Shown one piece after another: positions 50,105 through 62,010 of a stretch of 64,000 bases of DNA; within the stretch, counting starts at the first letter, position 1; every line of letters starts with the position of its first letter. Made by a program: the position numbers and the translations under genes. Origin of the DNA: Durusdinium trenchii. Its lineage: Eukaryota; Sar; Dinophyceae; Suessiales; Symbiodiniaceae. The notes beneath the pieces were generated by a model. The model was not told the DNA's origin. It saw only the letters and a program-made list of their open reading frames with translations, and searched no databases. The stretch lies in contig CAXAMN010022718.1 of assembly GCA_963970005.1 (NCBI GenBank), positions 361,009 through 425,008 of the forward strand, read 5' to 3'.

Positions 50105-50990
50105 CAGATGAATCCCTCTGCCGGGCAGGCGAGCCTGAGTGGATCATCAACCGCCATGGCGCTCGAGGATCCGATCCGTTTTTTCTTGGATGGTTCTTGT
50201 TGTGGACCTAGGCTGAAACCACTCATGAAATGCCGCGCGCCTGCAAAGGAGACATCGGTATGGTAGTCATACTGGAATGCATGTGTGTTCGGATGACACG
50301 TTTGCTTTGAGCCTCCTTGAACTGAAAATACAGACCGGATGCGTCAAACAGCTTCATTGCCTGCAGTCAAACCGTTTTTTTTTCGACCACTTGCTTGCCT
50401 CAAAACCCACCATGAGCCCTCAAAGAGACTTCATGTATCTTCCTTTTCTGGCACAGCACACTGCCAGCTGTCCTTTGCCGCTTTGGCAAGTTGCATCAAT
50501 TCTCCGAGCAAAGCACCATGAAGGCCAACATAGCGTCGGAATTCTTGAAGGCCAAGCATCTAAGGATGTACACTCTGGATGATCTCTTTGGATCACTTCA
50601 CCACTTGCACAGAAGTCATCAAGCTTGCGGATGACAACATACGACGGTCGACCCGCCGCCTTTGAAGGCTTCCCTGAAACCAACAGCTGGTCGCTGGGGC
50701 CCATGAGCTATTTGAATGAACGTCCACAGAAGAGCAGCAAAGATCTGCAACAACAAACACAGCTGCCATATGCTGCCATGTTTTTCTACCCTTCAACGCA
50801 GGCAGATCAGCCACCCTCTAGGAGTTGAGTACTAATTATGAGGCTCATACCTCTGCATCTCGGGCAAGGTGGTGCCTGCGAAGTAGACTTCAAACAGCAG
50901 TATGCAGTGCACCTGTGTCTTCGGGAACACCGAGAGCAGTGTCTCACCTTCTTTGACTTCAGGATTCATGCGGTTCCTGCGCCGTTCCGT
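50105..50990. repeat. Dispersed repeat family A, copy 2
   Basis: 50.60-50.99 kb matches 17.15-17.58 kb. 50.11-50.35 kb matches 56.96-57.22 kb (GCCATGGCGCTCGA.GATCCGATC, AAAGGAGACATC.GTAT, GAGCCTCCTT). All copies are on the same strand and in the same order. Without a comparison genome I cannot tell whether this is a mobile element or a segmental duplication. Confidence 0.6.
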
Positions 50991-51737
50991 ATGTGATCAA
51001 ACAATACTTGCGCGCATACAACGATGGCTGTCCTGTGCTAGTAAATCCATTGATCGCCATCTGAGATCATCTGAGTGCCCGACAGGCCCGTCCGTCCACA
51101 TGTTTTTCAGCTGACGAACCACCTCGCAGGGAGGAGCTGAAGACTCTGCGGTTGAGATTGAAACGAAAACACATGAAAAAAACACTTAGAAGGTCGATCT
51201 ACTACCTTGAGACAGAATGTTATTTTTGAAACCCAAAGAGGGCCCCCTTCTTTGGGGGGCGCGTTAACCAATGGCCCGAAACATAGATCTTTCCTATCAA
51301 TACATATCAAATCACGGATCATGTCATGTCTGGAACCGGTGCACACCAAGCGAGCGCTGGTCATGTCTGAGCGTAAACGCAACATGCGCCTGCACGGCCT
51401 TGGGTTCGACATCGACTGCCTCACATGGAGGGAAAACAAAGATGAGCTGTAGTGAGTCCTTCAGAACCGAAGCTGTTGAGTCCAACTCAGGAACAGGATC
51501 GGTGATTGCTTCAGAGCTGTTTAGTCTGAAAGAAAACTCGGGATCAGCGAGTCAAACACGTCTTCCAAAGAAAGCAAGCAATTGATCAAGTCGTGACGAG
51601 GTCAAGTCGTCGCGACAAACGAGGTCGAACAACACCTAAAAGTTGGAACACGGCGTCCGCATTGAAAAAGGCAAATATCAGAAGTAGATGGACCATAGCA
51701 ACAACAATTATACAAACATTAGGTATATCCTCATTAT

Positions 51738-51830
51738 CCTCTTCTCTGTAACAGTGGATTATGATGATGATGATGATGACGATGATCATGATGATGGTTA
51801 GCAAAGGCCTTTCTACGTTATATCCAGGTA
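51738..51830. repeat. Hairpin repeat copy 2 with internal ATG microsatellite
   Basis: TGTAACAGTGGAT...GATGGTTAG.AAAGGCCTT repeats the left arm and centre of the palindrome at 16.55-16.61 kb. The GGATGATGG segment is expanded into (ATG)n (51757-51798) and the right arm is degraded. Confidence 0.6.
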
Positions 51831-52547
51831 ATGAGACACCACCAGTACAAGCAACTATATAAATTCCGTTTGTGAGGATGTTCCTTTTGCATCCTTTCTC
51901 ACGACCTGAAACAGCACCATCCGGCCTCCCTGGATCATCGAAACCGTCATGGCGGCCAGATCTTGGCAACTAGTGACTAGTGGCTAAGGAAAGCTGGTTC
52001 CAAGTGGTTTTGCAGTTGACCTAGGAGGACCATCAACCTGTCTTGGCCTTCAAGAACAGCTGCGGGACAGCAAACCACCATCCCAAACTGCCTGTGAGCA
52101 AAGCCAACCACGACTCGCACGGCCGTGTGATAAGATCCACAGAGTCTCGTTTTAAGATCACAAACGGCACAATGTGGGTGTGTATTAAAGTAGCCAGACT
52201 ACCTGGAAGCAGGAAACTAAACCAGTCAACCCAGCCAGGGCGAGGATGTCTCCCTATTGAGAAACACCGCCATGTGCCTGCTTACAGCCATGTGCCTGCT
52301 TTTCAAAACCTTCCAAAGCCCGCATCCGACCCTCTGTCCCCACACACTTCTTGCCGCTAGACCAGTCAGAATCCCAGCCCGAGGGGAAGATGCAGCTTTG
52401 GCACCCGAAACTGGGCGTCGGGCATCCGCCACTTTGGGACCCCCAAGACGACGCGCTGTCCGCCATCGGCCGAGAATTTAGGGCCAATGGTCCAGAAAAA
52501 CACAGCATCTGACCTATGATCTATGACAGCCACCTCGGTTTTTAGAG

Positions 52548-55440
52548 CTACGGTTTCATTACACGGAAGGTCCGACCCACTCCTTGCAGCCCCTGCAGGT
52601 CCACCCCCGTCGTCGTGGGGGCACGATCCTCCCCACCCCTTGGACTCGCGAGGTCTTCTCTCGTCACACCGCTGAGTCGAAGGGGATCGTCCTTCTCCAA
52701 CCCCTTCGACTCAGCGCCGTGCGCCTCCTCTTCCTCGCAGACGCCGCACCACGGGAACTCCGAATCTGATTCGGGGAGGCGCTCGTAAGCGGAGGCGGTG
52801 GAGGGCACGCGGCGGGTGAGGCGACTGCTTTCCTCCTTCCAGATTCGATAGGAAATGATGCCAAAGATGAGGTTAAAGAGTAGGAAGGCCCCACCTGAGC
52901 TGCTGCTCAGATGAAAACCGCGCTTGTGATTACATGCTCTTAGATGAGGGCCTAGCCGTCGAGCGCCGCGCTGAACGAGTCTCAGGCGAGCAGCACAGCA
53001 TGATTCCGATCACAACCTCATCATCGTACCACCACTTCAACATACCCATACAATTCTCCAGGACCATCAGTAGCAAGAAGAGCCAGCACCAGAGGACGTA
53101 GTGATCCAGCAACGTGTTGTAGCTAATCGCAGGCACCTCACTTTGGTTGAGGCCTAAACACGGTGACTCGGGAAAGCGGCAACTTGATCAAGCACATATC
53201 TCTTACGGTTTTCACCCACAGCTTCCAAGTATAAACCATACTCCATCCTTGTCAACTAGACCTACCCGCAAGATCCCTAGACCCCCTGAGACCCCCCTTC
53301 AACCAGCCCCCAAGGCAGGCCAGGAGGCCATCTGTGCCACGAGGTACTTGTAAGCCACTGCAGTCAGAACCAACGTTAGGGTCGCTCCCAGCCGTCCGCT
53401 CATGTCGGTTCGCGGATCAACCGTCATGGATGAGCCACTGGCCATGACGATGGAGAAGACCGGCAACGCCACGTTCACTAAGTAATACCTGCAGCCAAAC
53501 GTCCAGCACACAACAAACACGCAAAAAGAACAAAAAGAGAACAAACAACAAACAAATGGCCTGATGGTCCTAGTAAAAACATTGGACATCAAGCCAAAGC
53601 CGTGGTATACCATGAATTTGAGGGTTCACCCAATTTCCATGAAGTCATATTGAATCATTTAAGGCATCGTTTTCACTCAGCAAGTTTCACTGACAGACTG
53701 ATGAGCTCGTTCAGTCTCGCGAAACAAACGGGCATTGGAACGCACTCTTGAAATCTAGGCCTAGGAACCTTGGTTTGCGCCCAACATTGCAGTGAATCTG
53801 AATCAGTGGGAATTGGTCATCTGCCTGGTATTGCAGCTTAGTGAACCAGAAGTCGACATGGATCTCCTGTGGTTCGGTCGATGCATTCTTCAAGGTGAAG
53901 ACGTTGAGGAAGACCTGTCACACCGAACACGTCTCCAGTCCTGTGTGCTTTTGCTCGTATGCTCGCAACAAGTGACAAGTCTGAAACTGTACTCTAAAGT
54001 GTCTAAAGAATAGGTATACAACACGGCTTGTCACCGTAAAGTACTCTAAAGTGTACTCTAAAGTACGGCTTGTCACTGCCGTGTTGTAGTGTACTCTAAA
54101 GTGTCTAAAGTATACCAGTTGCTTCAATTAGGATCACCTCTACAACACGGCTTTCGTTCAGAGGTCGGACACCAAGAGCGGCGATCGCACGGCGCGGTGC
54201 CCGCCCGGCCTTGGACCTGGGGCTGTTAATGAAGCGCACTTGCGCCTTGTCTTCTCGACAAGGCCTGGTGTTGGAGTGAAGAAAAGAGCGGGTGGAACAG
54301 CAGCAGTCGTGGAACGCGCATCAAGTCGAACGCGCATCCCTTTTTCTGGTGCTGTTGAAGCTTGACTGCTCTGGAATGTTTCTATATGAGTATATAATTA
54401 TGGACAAAATCTGTGGCTCAAGGACGCTATTGGGGATAGTCATGGTCGGCCCCTGTTGTCCTTTACAGACTAAAGGAACCACAGCCCAACCCACACCATA
54501 GATTTTGATAGATTTGTATTATTTTTGCAATATCCCTCATTTGGCTCAGAGTATGTCCAACAGAAGGGACCTTCCTCAGCAAGAATCTTGATTGGTGTTC
54601 ATCCATCAATCTTTTCACTGCCCGTTAAATGAAGGGTGCGAAACCATGTTTCTTGATACACCGGTACCAGGTTGAACACCTCAACTCGGACGAACAAACA
54701 ACTTGAGTGAGACTATTTCTTACGCGAGACTTCCATGATTCATACCTGAGTAATTGCCATCAACATGTGCGTGGTCTTCAAACATGACGGCGGTCTTCCT
54801 TGTAGAAATTGATTCTTGGCTGAAGCGTATCTAAAGAAACACTGCAGATTCACTACTACTTCTACTTGACATCTGCTGACTTGCCCCTCCTCATCCTTCA
54901 GTCCGAGAAGACCCCGAAAGGCCAAGAGGCTGTCCGAAGCGCAAGGTGAGGCTTAGGTCTTGGGTGTCAAAGGGAAAGTACCTGAGCTCCAGCTCTTCCG
55001 AGAACTCTCCGTGGATCAACCAGGTGAATTTCAACGGTTGCGCGGCCACTTCCTGTCCATCGGCGTCCTTGGTCTTGGACATCTCCGGAAATCCATCCTC
55101 CTTAGGCTTCGCCATGGAATTCTCGATGGTCGCTCGTTTGAAGATCTTCTCGATTTCATTCTGCTCTTCTAAAGAAATTGGTCGATGCTTGCGGCCCAGC
55201 AAGGTGGCCTCAAAGAAGATCTGAGCTTTAAAGGTCTCCTGGAGCTGGTGAGGTCAGTCAACTGACATCCCATCGCTTAGAGCGGTCATTTGGAAGAATA
55301 TGTCTTCCCACAAATGCATCCAAAATCGTCTAAAAAAATTCTCAAACAAAGCAATGCAAACCACCGAGTCTCACTCTGCTGATCGATCTGCATGAGTTTG
55401 TCCCAGTTCACCCTTACTTCAAAGTAATAGGTGCGCTCAT
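52548..55440 (-). CDS. Pentameric ligand-gated ion channel subunit (Cys-loop family)
   Basis: Six exons in order on the minus strand. A (about 55375-55440) has T-Y-Y-F-E-V-R-V-N-W-D. B (about 54931-55238, after CTCCAG|G) has the extracellular Y-F-P-F-D-T-Q-D-L-S-L-T-L, the family's F-P-F-D-x-Q loop with Leu where many have Cys. C (53769-53914) ends with G-R-K-P-R. D (53329-53488) has Y-Y-L-V-N-V-A-L-P-V-F (M1) and G-R-L-G-A-T-L-T-L-V-L-T (M2). E (52977-53136) has V-P-A-I-S-Y-N-T-L-L-D-H-Y-V-L (start of M3). F (52548-52894) has G-A-F-L-L-F-N-L-I-F-G-I-I-S-Y (M4) and a Glu-rich tail to TAG. Joins C-D, D-E (GC donor) and E-F keep frame and the family order. The M3-M4 loop is very short. The 5' end with signal peptide was not found. 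Ligand and ion selectivity are unknown. Confidence 0.85.
53985..54165. repeat. Local direct and inverted repeats in a pLGIC intron
   Basis: ACTCTAAAGTGTCTAAAG occurs at 53991 and 54099. TACAACACGGCTT at 54016 and 54142, with CCGTGTTGTAG inverted between them, allows stem formation. The block lies in the intron between exons B and C. Confidence 0.7.
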
Positions 55441-55449
55441 GCAGTGTCT

Positions 55450-58080
55450 GACGGCCCGACATGGTGGCTCACGGACGCCGCCCCGCACGACACAGCCCGG
55501 TGGCTTTGACCGATGGCTTTGCCCGGTGGCTTCGGACCGCGGCAGCGGTGAAAGCGTAAACACACCGCTTCAAAGCGTCAAAGCTCCATCACCCTCGAGA
55601 GACGTCACAAAATCGCTGGGCGACGCAAATAAGAGTATATAGAACGTGAATCAAACCTTCTCAAGGATCAGGGCCCATATACGTTTTTGCTACTACATGA
55701 CCTGGTCAGTCACACTTCTCTTACTATTGTCCGGCCTGGGTCGCGAGGATTCCTTTGTCTTTCATGCAGTGCGGTGAGATCTCCCGAGACCGTCTCTCAG
55801 TCTCTCGACATGCCACCGGGTCATGTGTGTGTCTCGTCCCGGTCGTGTGGCCGCGCTCGCAATGCCGATTTGATGTGACGTCCCCCGGCCCCCCCAAAAA
55901 CCTCATGTTCTGGTCCACCGCTTTGACTGTGTACTTTTCCATGTGCTGTGCACATCAAACCTATAGGTGACACGCGTCAAACAGCAGCAAAGCTCTAGCT
56001 GCGTCCTGGAGGCTTCGGCTGAGATCAGGATACTGGTGGTACCACAAAGAACATTTAAGCCTGAAACCAGGCACTAAGGCTGTACTTCGTTGCACTGGCC
56101 AATCGAAGAAGATTCAAAAGAGTTCAATCACAGTCAAGAAGAAAAGTCTTTCCTTTATGACCCTTTCTGTTTTTTTTTGGACGCTTATGTTCCTTATCTT
56201 CGCTTACCGAGTATTCGCTCTGGTGCCTCGCAACTGACCTGTCAATCTTACCGGAGCACGTAAACCAAACCAGGTCGCACCTGGCAATTGGCTGATCGGC
56301 TCATCTGTCAAAATTGTCCAAGGCCATGAGCGACTCCTGGCAAAGCGGCACAGGTGGGACTGTGTGCCTTCGTTGTTCAAGCACAATGATCCGTATGCGG
56401 ATGGGCAGCTCGTTGCACGGCAGGCAGGTCATTTGCCCATTTGCCGTTGGCGGCCACCCTCATGCTGGAAGTCACGAGAGTGGTCAGACAGGCAGGGAAC
56501 AGTGCAGCGGCCGTGGTGCGTGCGTTTGAAGGGCAGAAACCAACCATAACATACAATGCATCCGTGGCCCGAATTTCGACGCGAGGATCCAACCGCTGGA
56601 AATCCACCGATGCGCTTTCGGCTGAACAAAAGGGGAGGGGCAAAAACCAAACACCACAAAGAGCAGATTTTACCTACGCCACACATATCTTTATCTGCAT
56701 GTCTGGCACATGGATGGTCAAGGTGTTTCACCAGTCCGCAGCCTCTCTTGGTTCCACAATCCCTTCAAACGGCTGGTCAATAGACATTGAAAGTCACAGG
56801 GGCCCATGTCGTGGGTCGGTCATGGACAAACCTGCAGACATATTGGCTCCTAAAGTCATGGGCTGAAAGGTATCAACCATCTTCAGAAACCTATGGTTTC
56901 ATGACTTTAGAATAAGAAAAGAAATAGGGAACGCCTCGTTTCCATTGACATGTTCCTTCGCTGTTGTGACAAGCCGAGCCTGAGAGTCTCATCGACCCAT
57001 CAACACGTCCGCCATGGCGCTCGAAGATCCGATCGCTGGTTCGGCTGTGGAGGTTTGGGCTGAAACGATTCAAAGGAGACATCAGTATATACATAGCCAT
57101 GCTGTCATGGTTGGAGAAGTAGGTGCCAACCCGAACACACTCGCCTTGTTGACAAGTTCCATAGAAGTTGAGATGTTCACTCGAGCCTCCTTATCGAAGT
57201 AACCACAAACAGGATGCGGAAGATGATCGGAGCTTTAAAGGTCTCACTCTGCTAATCGGTCGATCTGCCGCAGCTCTGGTTGCTGTGGATCATTTTGAAC
57301 CAAATCCACTTGCACGAAGGGCATCAAACCGACAAGTTAGTCAGTGCAACAAGAATCCTGAATTCACCGCCTCATCTCCTCATTTTTGACTCGACTTAGT
57401 GTTTGCGCTTGTCCAGCTGATTTGGCGACTCGGCGTCTTGGACGTCAAACTATATAAATAAAACGGCCAAACCGTCACAATTGAAGGTCTATCTATTTCG
57501 AATCTATGCAGTTGGTTGTTTGGACCCATGTGATTCCTTAAAATGAACATCCATAGAAGGGCAAGCAAAACTCGCAACCAAGAAATATACAAGTCCACAC
57601 ATGTCATGGATTGTGTGGTGGATGTGGTACACAATTGCACTCACATGCGTTGAAGACGAACCACGATGTTTCTAACGCCGTCTCTGAAAGCCTCTGCTTT
57701 GCTGCCAAGAAAGCTGCTCTTGAAAAGTTTGCTTATGGCAGTCGGCAACGAGTGCCAAGTGACAAGGAGGTCCCAAAAATTTGCATCACAGACAACTAAT
57801 TTCCCGATGTCATTTCACGACAAAACGAGAGACACTGCCTGCATGATGGTAGATTAAGTGCACAACAAAGCTTTCCAGTCAAACTCAAGTGTGGCCTTCA
57901 CCACAGCCAACAATGGCGTTGGAGCAGTTTCGTCGTCAAAGCCATACTAGAGCTCTGTACACCAAAACAAACAAACAAAATATATATATATATGCACTAC
58001 TCTGCTCTGCCCACCTCTTGACCCTAGCCGCGCTTTTCTAGGTCAAGTGCCCTCTGATTGAAAATGGTTTGCCCTCCGAT
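55450..58080. other. No recognised gene (55.45-58.1 kb)
   Basis: No motif-bearing ORF on either strand. It includes dispersed repeat family A copy 3 (56.95-57.56 kb) and a (TA)n tract at 57980-57993. The missing 5' exons of the ligand-gated channel gene may lie here. Confidence 0.45.
56950..57560. repeat. Dispersed repeat family A, copy 3
   Basis: In-order similarity to 50.1-50.8 kb: CCATGGCGCTCGA(A/G)GATCCGATC, AAAGGAGACATCAGTAT, CGAGCCTCCTT, then AATGAACATCCA(T/C)AG near 57541. Strongly diverged. Confidence 0.5.
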
Positions 58081-58083
58081 CTG

Positions 58084-58371
58084 TCAAGCTCTCCTTGCCC
58101 CCTCCTCCACGCGTCCCAACTCGGCCGCAAGCCTGTGGCTAGCGGCGCGAATCTTCTGACAACTCCGCGGAGGCAGGATTAAGGCAGTATATTCTTGGAG
58201 GGCTTGATCGAGGTGAAAGCGCGCGGTAGCTATATGCTTCCACCGGCCTTTGGCCAAAAGTTGGTCAAAACGCATGCCCTGGGCATATGCCGATGTTGCT
58301 CCCCCCCATCGTAAGCTATATGGGAGGAGGTTAAAAGCCCCAGATCCAAGTGAAGGGCGACCTCTTTCCAC
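58084..58371 (-). pseudogene. Tyrosine recombinase C-terminal fragment (retroelement-type)
   Basis: The frame contains P-Y-S-L-R-W-G-G-A-T-S-A (the R-containing box II), then L-L-A-K-G-R-W-K-H-I-A-T-A-R-F-H-L-D. This is the layout of tyrosine recombinases of DIRS-like retroelements (S-L-R-R-G-G-A-T ... G-R-W-x-S ... T-A-R-x-Y). The position where the catalytic tyrosine is expected (after T-A-R-x) is His here, so this copy is probably inactive. It lies on the same strand, 0.8 kb downstream of a DNA methyltransferase pseudogene. Confidence 0.65.
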
Positions 58372-58399
58372 AAGGTCCGGAAGGTCGTGGGGAACAATC

Positions 58400-59140
58400 T
58401 GCTAACTTTTCATCAGGCCTACATCGCTGATACAGCAAACGCAGGCAGGAGATTCCAGTCTGCTCTGAAATGAGCACTTTTTCACTGGAAAATTCGTTGT
58501 GCTGTCTTAGCGTGATGCCAAAAACAACGTGGCCGATTGGCCGGAACGCTGCGGTAGAACTACATCACGACGGTGCAACTGGAACATTTTACCAATTCGC
58601 AAAAAGCCGGCAAAAGGCAACAGTCGTAAGTTGCGCTAAACTAGGGCGCTACCATTTCCAGCGTAGCCCTCACGGGCTGTTCCAGTTAATTATTCCCCGA
58701 GGGAACAAGTTGCCACGGCCCTTTGACCTGTCCTCTCAACCGTGGCTTTTGGGACTGGACAGCAGCTAAGACATAGTTCGCCATAGTCTTTGACTCACCT
58801 TCTTCCCACAATACCTCGATAGACAACCTGGAGGTCCTAGCGAACATTACTCCCCCGACACTCCATCCTCCTCAAGTATCTGTGGGTCTTGTTCCTCCAT
58901 CCTTTCCAAAATTTTGCTCCGACAGACGCAACCCTTCCTCCTTCTTTGGGACTCTTCATCACCTGGTGCAAAGCCTCTTCCTTTTCCTGGTCTCCGCTCA
59001 CTCATGCTGATATGAGTCGTGGCATCATCCTGTTCTCCAAAGCCATCATAGGCTTTTTGCTCCATCTCTTCATGCCACTTCTCCACAATTGGCTTTCGCC
59101 CCCTTGGGGTCCGTTCGAGTCTGCTTTTTCCAGGGCCAGA
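58400..59140 (-). other. Spacer between methyltransferase and recombinase remnants
   Basis: A Glu/Lys/Arg-rich 79-codon minus ORF (58847-59086) has no recognised domain. Reverse transcriptase and RNase H, expected in a DIRS-like element, were not found here and are probably deleted or located outside. Confidence 0.35.
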
Positions 59141-59149
59141 GGTCTAGCA

Positions 59150-60135
59150 GGCAGCCCACTATCACGGCGTGAAAGCTGTTGCCCAGAGCGGCTTCTCGAG
59201 CTGCTGTCTGTTGACGGCGCTCATCAGGGTGTATCTCGCGGGGTGTCCCGTCGGGCGTTCTTACCCTGTCGCTGAGCTTACTCCATCCCCCTTGGCATTG
59301 TGGAAGAGGGACTCAGGTCTCCAACTGTGAGGTGGATACTTCATTTGATCTTCTTTCCACCTCTCAATCGCACTTGCCTTCCCGCTAGCTAGCTATTCCT
59401 GCTGGATCGCTCGGCGGATTCTTGTGTGGGATAGCCCTTGTGAACGTTGGCAGCCGTATGCCTTTGCTCACTTCGGCCGCAGGCCTGACCCAGCCTTCTT
59501 CATCACATACCAAGTTGAGAGGTTCAAGCTCTTCGTTTAAATCTATGACCTTGTACAGCTCATGGTGGCTTGTCTGGAAACTGGGATGGTCCTCCAATCC
59601 CACATTGCTCCAATACTGCCGTGGTCTCCGAACGCAAGAAAGGCCCGCTGGAACAAACGTACAGGGGTCGGCATCCAAGCTGTTCACTCATCTCTTTTAT
59701 ATCCTCTTCATCTCCGACCGCATTTTCGACCATCAGAGGAGACCGGACGTCCATCTCCCGTGCCAGATCTTAGCACCTCAACGTACTTATAAAAGAGCCT
59801 GGACCTTGGGCCCTGCAGGCGCGGATCGGCATGCAGTCTTGAGATCCCTTGGCAGGGCGATCCTCCTCCTGCTATCACTCCGGTCCAACGTGGGACACTT
59901 CTCATGTTTCTCAATTTCCCCCTTTGTCACTCTGGTGATGTACATCGACCCCCGGCCATCTCGTCTTGTTGAGTCTCCTGCACTCAGGATCGTTCTCAAT
60001 GACAACCAGATGATCAAGTTTGTATCCGGCGAGTTCCAATGCCCTGCTACCAATCCCCGCAGAGAACTCGAGCACCAGCACACTCTGTGGCCCTTCTCCT
60101 GGGATATCGTCCTGCTTTTCCTCCAGGGCACACAT
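59150..60135 (-). pseudogene. DNA (cytosine-5) methyltransferase, frame-broken, in a retroelement remnant
   Basis: The catalytic motifs occur in order across several frames. Motif I is L-E-F-S-A-G-I-G-S-R-A-L with I-E-N-D-P (59985-60085). Motif IV is A-G-G-G-S-P-C-Q-G-I-S-R-L (59800-59880), with the catalytic Cys. Motif VI is M-V-E-N-A-V-G-D (59708-59742). Then come R-R-P-R-Q-Y-W-S-N (59600-59636), L-P-T-F-T-R-A-I-P-H (59425-59457) and motif X, A-L-G-N-S-F-H-A-V-I-V-G (59153-59192). The G-S-P-C-Q-G and R-P-R-x-Y-W-x-N features are nearest to DNMT3-type enzymes in my judgement. At least three frame changes break it. Cytosine methyltransferases captured by dinoflagellate retrotransposons have been described, and this copy fits that. 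Confidence 0.75.
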
Positions 60136-60329
60136 CTCTCTCAGCCCTCGCTGATCACCTTTGATTCAAACACCGAATCCGAACTTTCTCCTGTTTCGCT
60201 AGCGTCCGAGGTCGCTACCTCACGCAGCTTTGACCTCAGGTCAGTAACACGGAGAGGTTGGCTACACCCGGCCAGCAAAATCTCTTCAACTGTCACTCCT
60301 CCGAGCTTCACTCAAACTGAAATGTTCTT

Positions 60330-62010
60330 CCACGCATAATCAAAGACTCCAAACAGTGGTCGTGTGAAGTGCAGCATGGACTTCTCGACCTAGTAAGATC
60401 TGTAACCCCTTTCGAGGAACTCGTGCCTGCCGCAACAACCAGAAGGCCAGCGAAAGATTGTGCCCTGGTCACCATCGAGGATAGCTCCTAACTTCTCCGC
60501 TTTCCGGGCCCTTTTGCAGGCTCTTTGTTGTTGAATAGGGAATCCCCCAGTCAGCGTAAGCACGTCCCAAGGCTTCTTGCTCTGCTGAGCTCTTGCCTTC
60601 TAGGTCCTTGGCTACCCTGGCTTCCATGATTTCAAGCAGGGCATATCATCCAGTACACTCACCATAGCTTCTCCTCCTCCTCCTCCTCCTCCTCAAGGTC
60701 CGGGAAGACGCTGGCCCTTCTCATTTCACATCGCCCAAGAAAGCCTGCTCCTCCACTTAAAGGAGACCTCAATGACTTCCTTCAACCTCCTCCGCATCGG
60801 TCCAAGGCGGCGGAAGAACATCCCTCTGTCTCCCCCTTTTGCCGTCGTCAGACCCCGGCTTTGTGGACCGCACCAAATACTCCCCAAGATTGGTGCCACT
60901 TCTCATGATAATCAGCACCCAAGAGGCCACCTGACTGTGCAATACTCAAGAACCCACACTCTTCCTCTTTCAACCATCTCTGCATCATATCGCTCTCGGA
61001 TGACCATGCTCGTTGCTGGAGGACTTCTCTCTCTTGGGGAACGATCTCTTTTGGCTGATCGTCGAACTTCACCTGCCAAATTCTTTCGGGACTTTTCGAC
61101 GCGACCTTCCCCTCCTCCTTGGGGGGCGTCACAGGGGGCCGGTCCGCCCGTCCCCCACCGCCTTTTTCCCAGTTTTGATTTTTGCTCTTGCTCACCAACT
61201 CCTTCAGTTTCAGGCTGGCGGCTTCCTGCTTTGCCGCTCTTCGCCGCTATCCCTCGGAGGTCAATGTTGCGGCCTGTCCTCGTTCAGGCTGGTCTCGCGG
61301 GCCTTTAGCCGCTGAACCAAGAGGTCCCCCAAAACTGGAAGCTCCCCTTGTATCAACATGTCGGTCGCTGTCCCCAGAGTGATCGGCTCTCGGCGATTCC
61401 TTCCCCCGATGGCCTGAGGAGGGTGCTGAACGAGCACCACCTGCTTTACGTAGGCCATCATCCGGCAGCTCAACCAATTTTCTTCTTCGCTCCCCCTTTC
61501 GGCCCGACTTGCCAAATACCGGCTCCGCTCCTTCACGCTGCTGTTCAACAGCTTCCCGGGGTGTCTGTTTGAGAGCCGCCACACTTCGCCCTCCCCCCGG
61601 GTTTTGGGCACGCGAAAACCTTGAAAACCTTGTGACGACTCTCTTCTCACCCGCTTCCTTCAGGGGACGAGTCCCGATCCTTCTCGACTGTGCCTTCGTC
61701 CTTCCTCCTCTTTCTTTCGTTGTTGTTCCCTGCGTTCAGCGGCTCTCTTCTCAAGAAGTGCACCAACTGAATCGCGGGGTCCCCTCTCAGGCTCCTCCTT
61801 CCTTTTTCTAAAATCGACTTAACTTCTCACCCTTCTCAACTTCAGCTGACTTCAAAACTTCTAAAGCCTTATCCAACCCTGTAGGATCACCATGGCCCTC
61901 AGGGCCCCTCTTTTCTTTTGGCGGTCCCGCAGGCTCTGGAACTCTGGCAACCCAGGAGTCAACAATTAATCCATCTCCGACATCATGAACACGTTCACCA
62001 AACGCCAACG
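60330..62010 (-). pseudogene. Gag-like upstream part of the tyrosine-recombinase retroelement remnant
   Basis: The minus ORF 61261-61650 contains I-T-L-G-T-A-T-D-M-L-I-Q-G-E, then L-G-D-L-L-V-Q-R-L-K-A-R-E. This T-L-A-T-A-L-D-x-L-x-x-G...L-x-Q-R-x-K-A-L-E type of signature I associate with the capsid-like region of dinoflagellate retroelements. Nearby minus frames (60848-61198) are Lys/Glu-rich and broken. It is upstream of, and on the same strand as, the methyltransferase. Confidence 0.45.

Larger units (their letters stand above)
48650..52540. other. No recognised gene (48.7-52.5 kb); repeats only
   Basis: It contains a GGAAA/GGAAC/GGAAG pentamer microsatellite (49138-49198), dispersed repeat copies at 50.1-50.99 kb and a palindromic element with ATG expansion at 51.74-51.83 kb. 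ORFs here are short and without motif. Confidence 0.5.

Noticed and set aside
54405..54425. GGCTCAAG resembling the end of the spliced leader
   Set aside because: Only 8 nt match and the upstream bases do not fit; expected by chance.
58470..58769. 99-codon plus ORF over the recombinase remnant spacer
   Set aside because: No motif, and opposite strand to the retroelement remnant.
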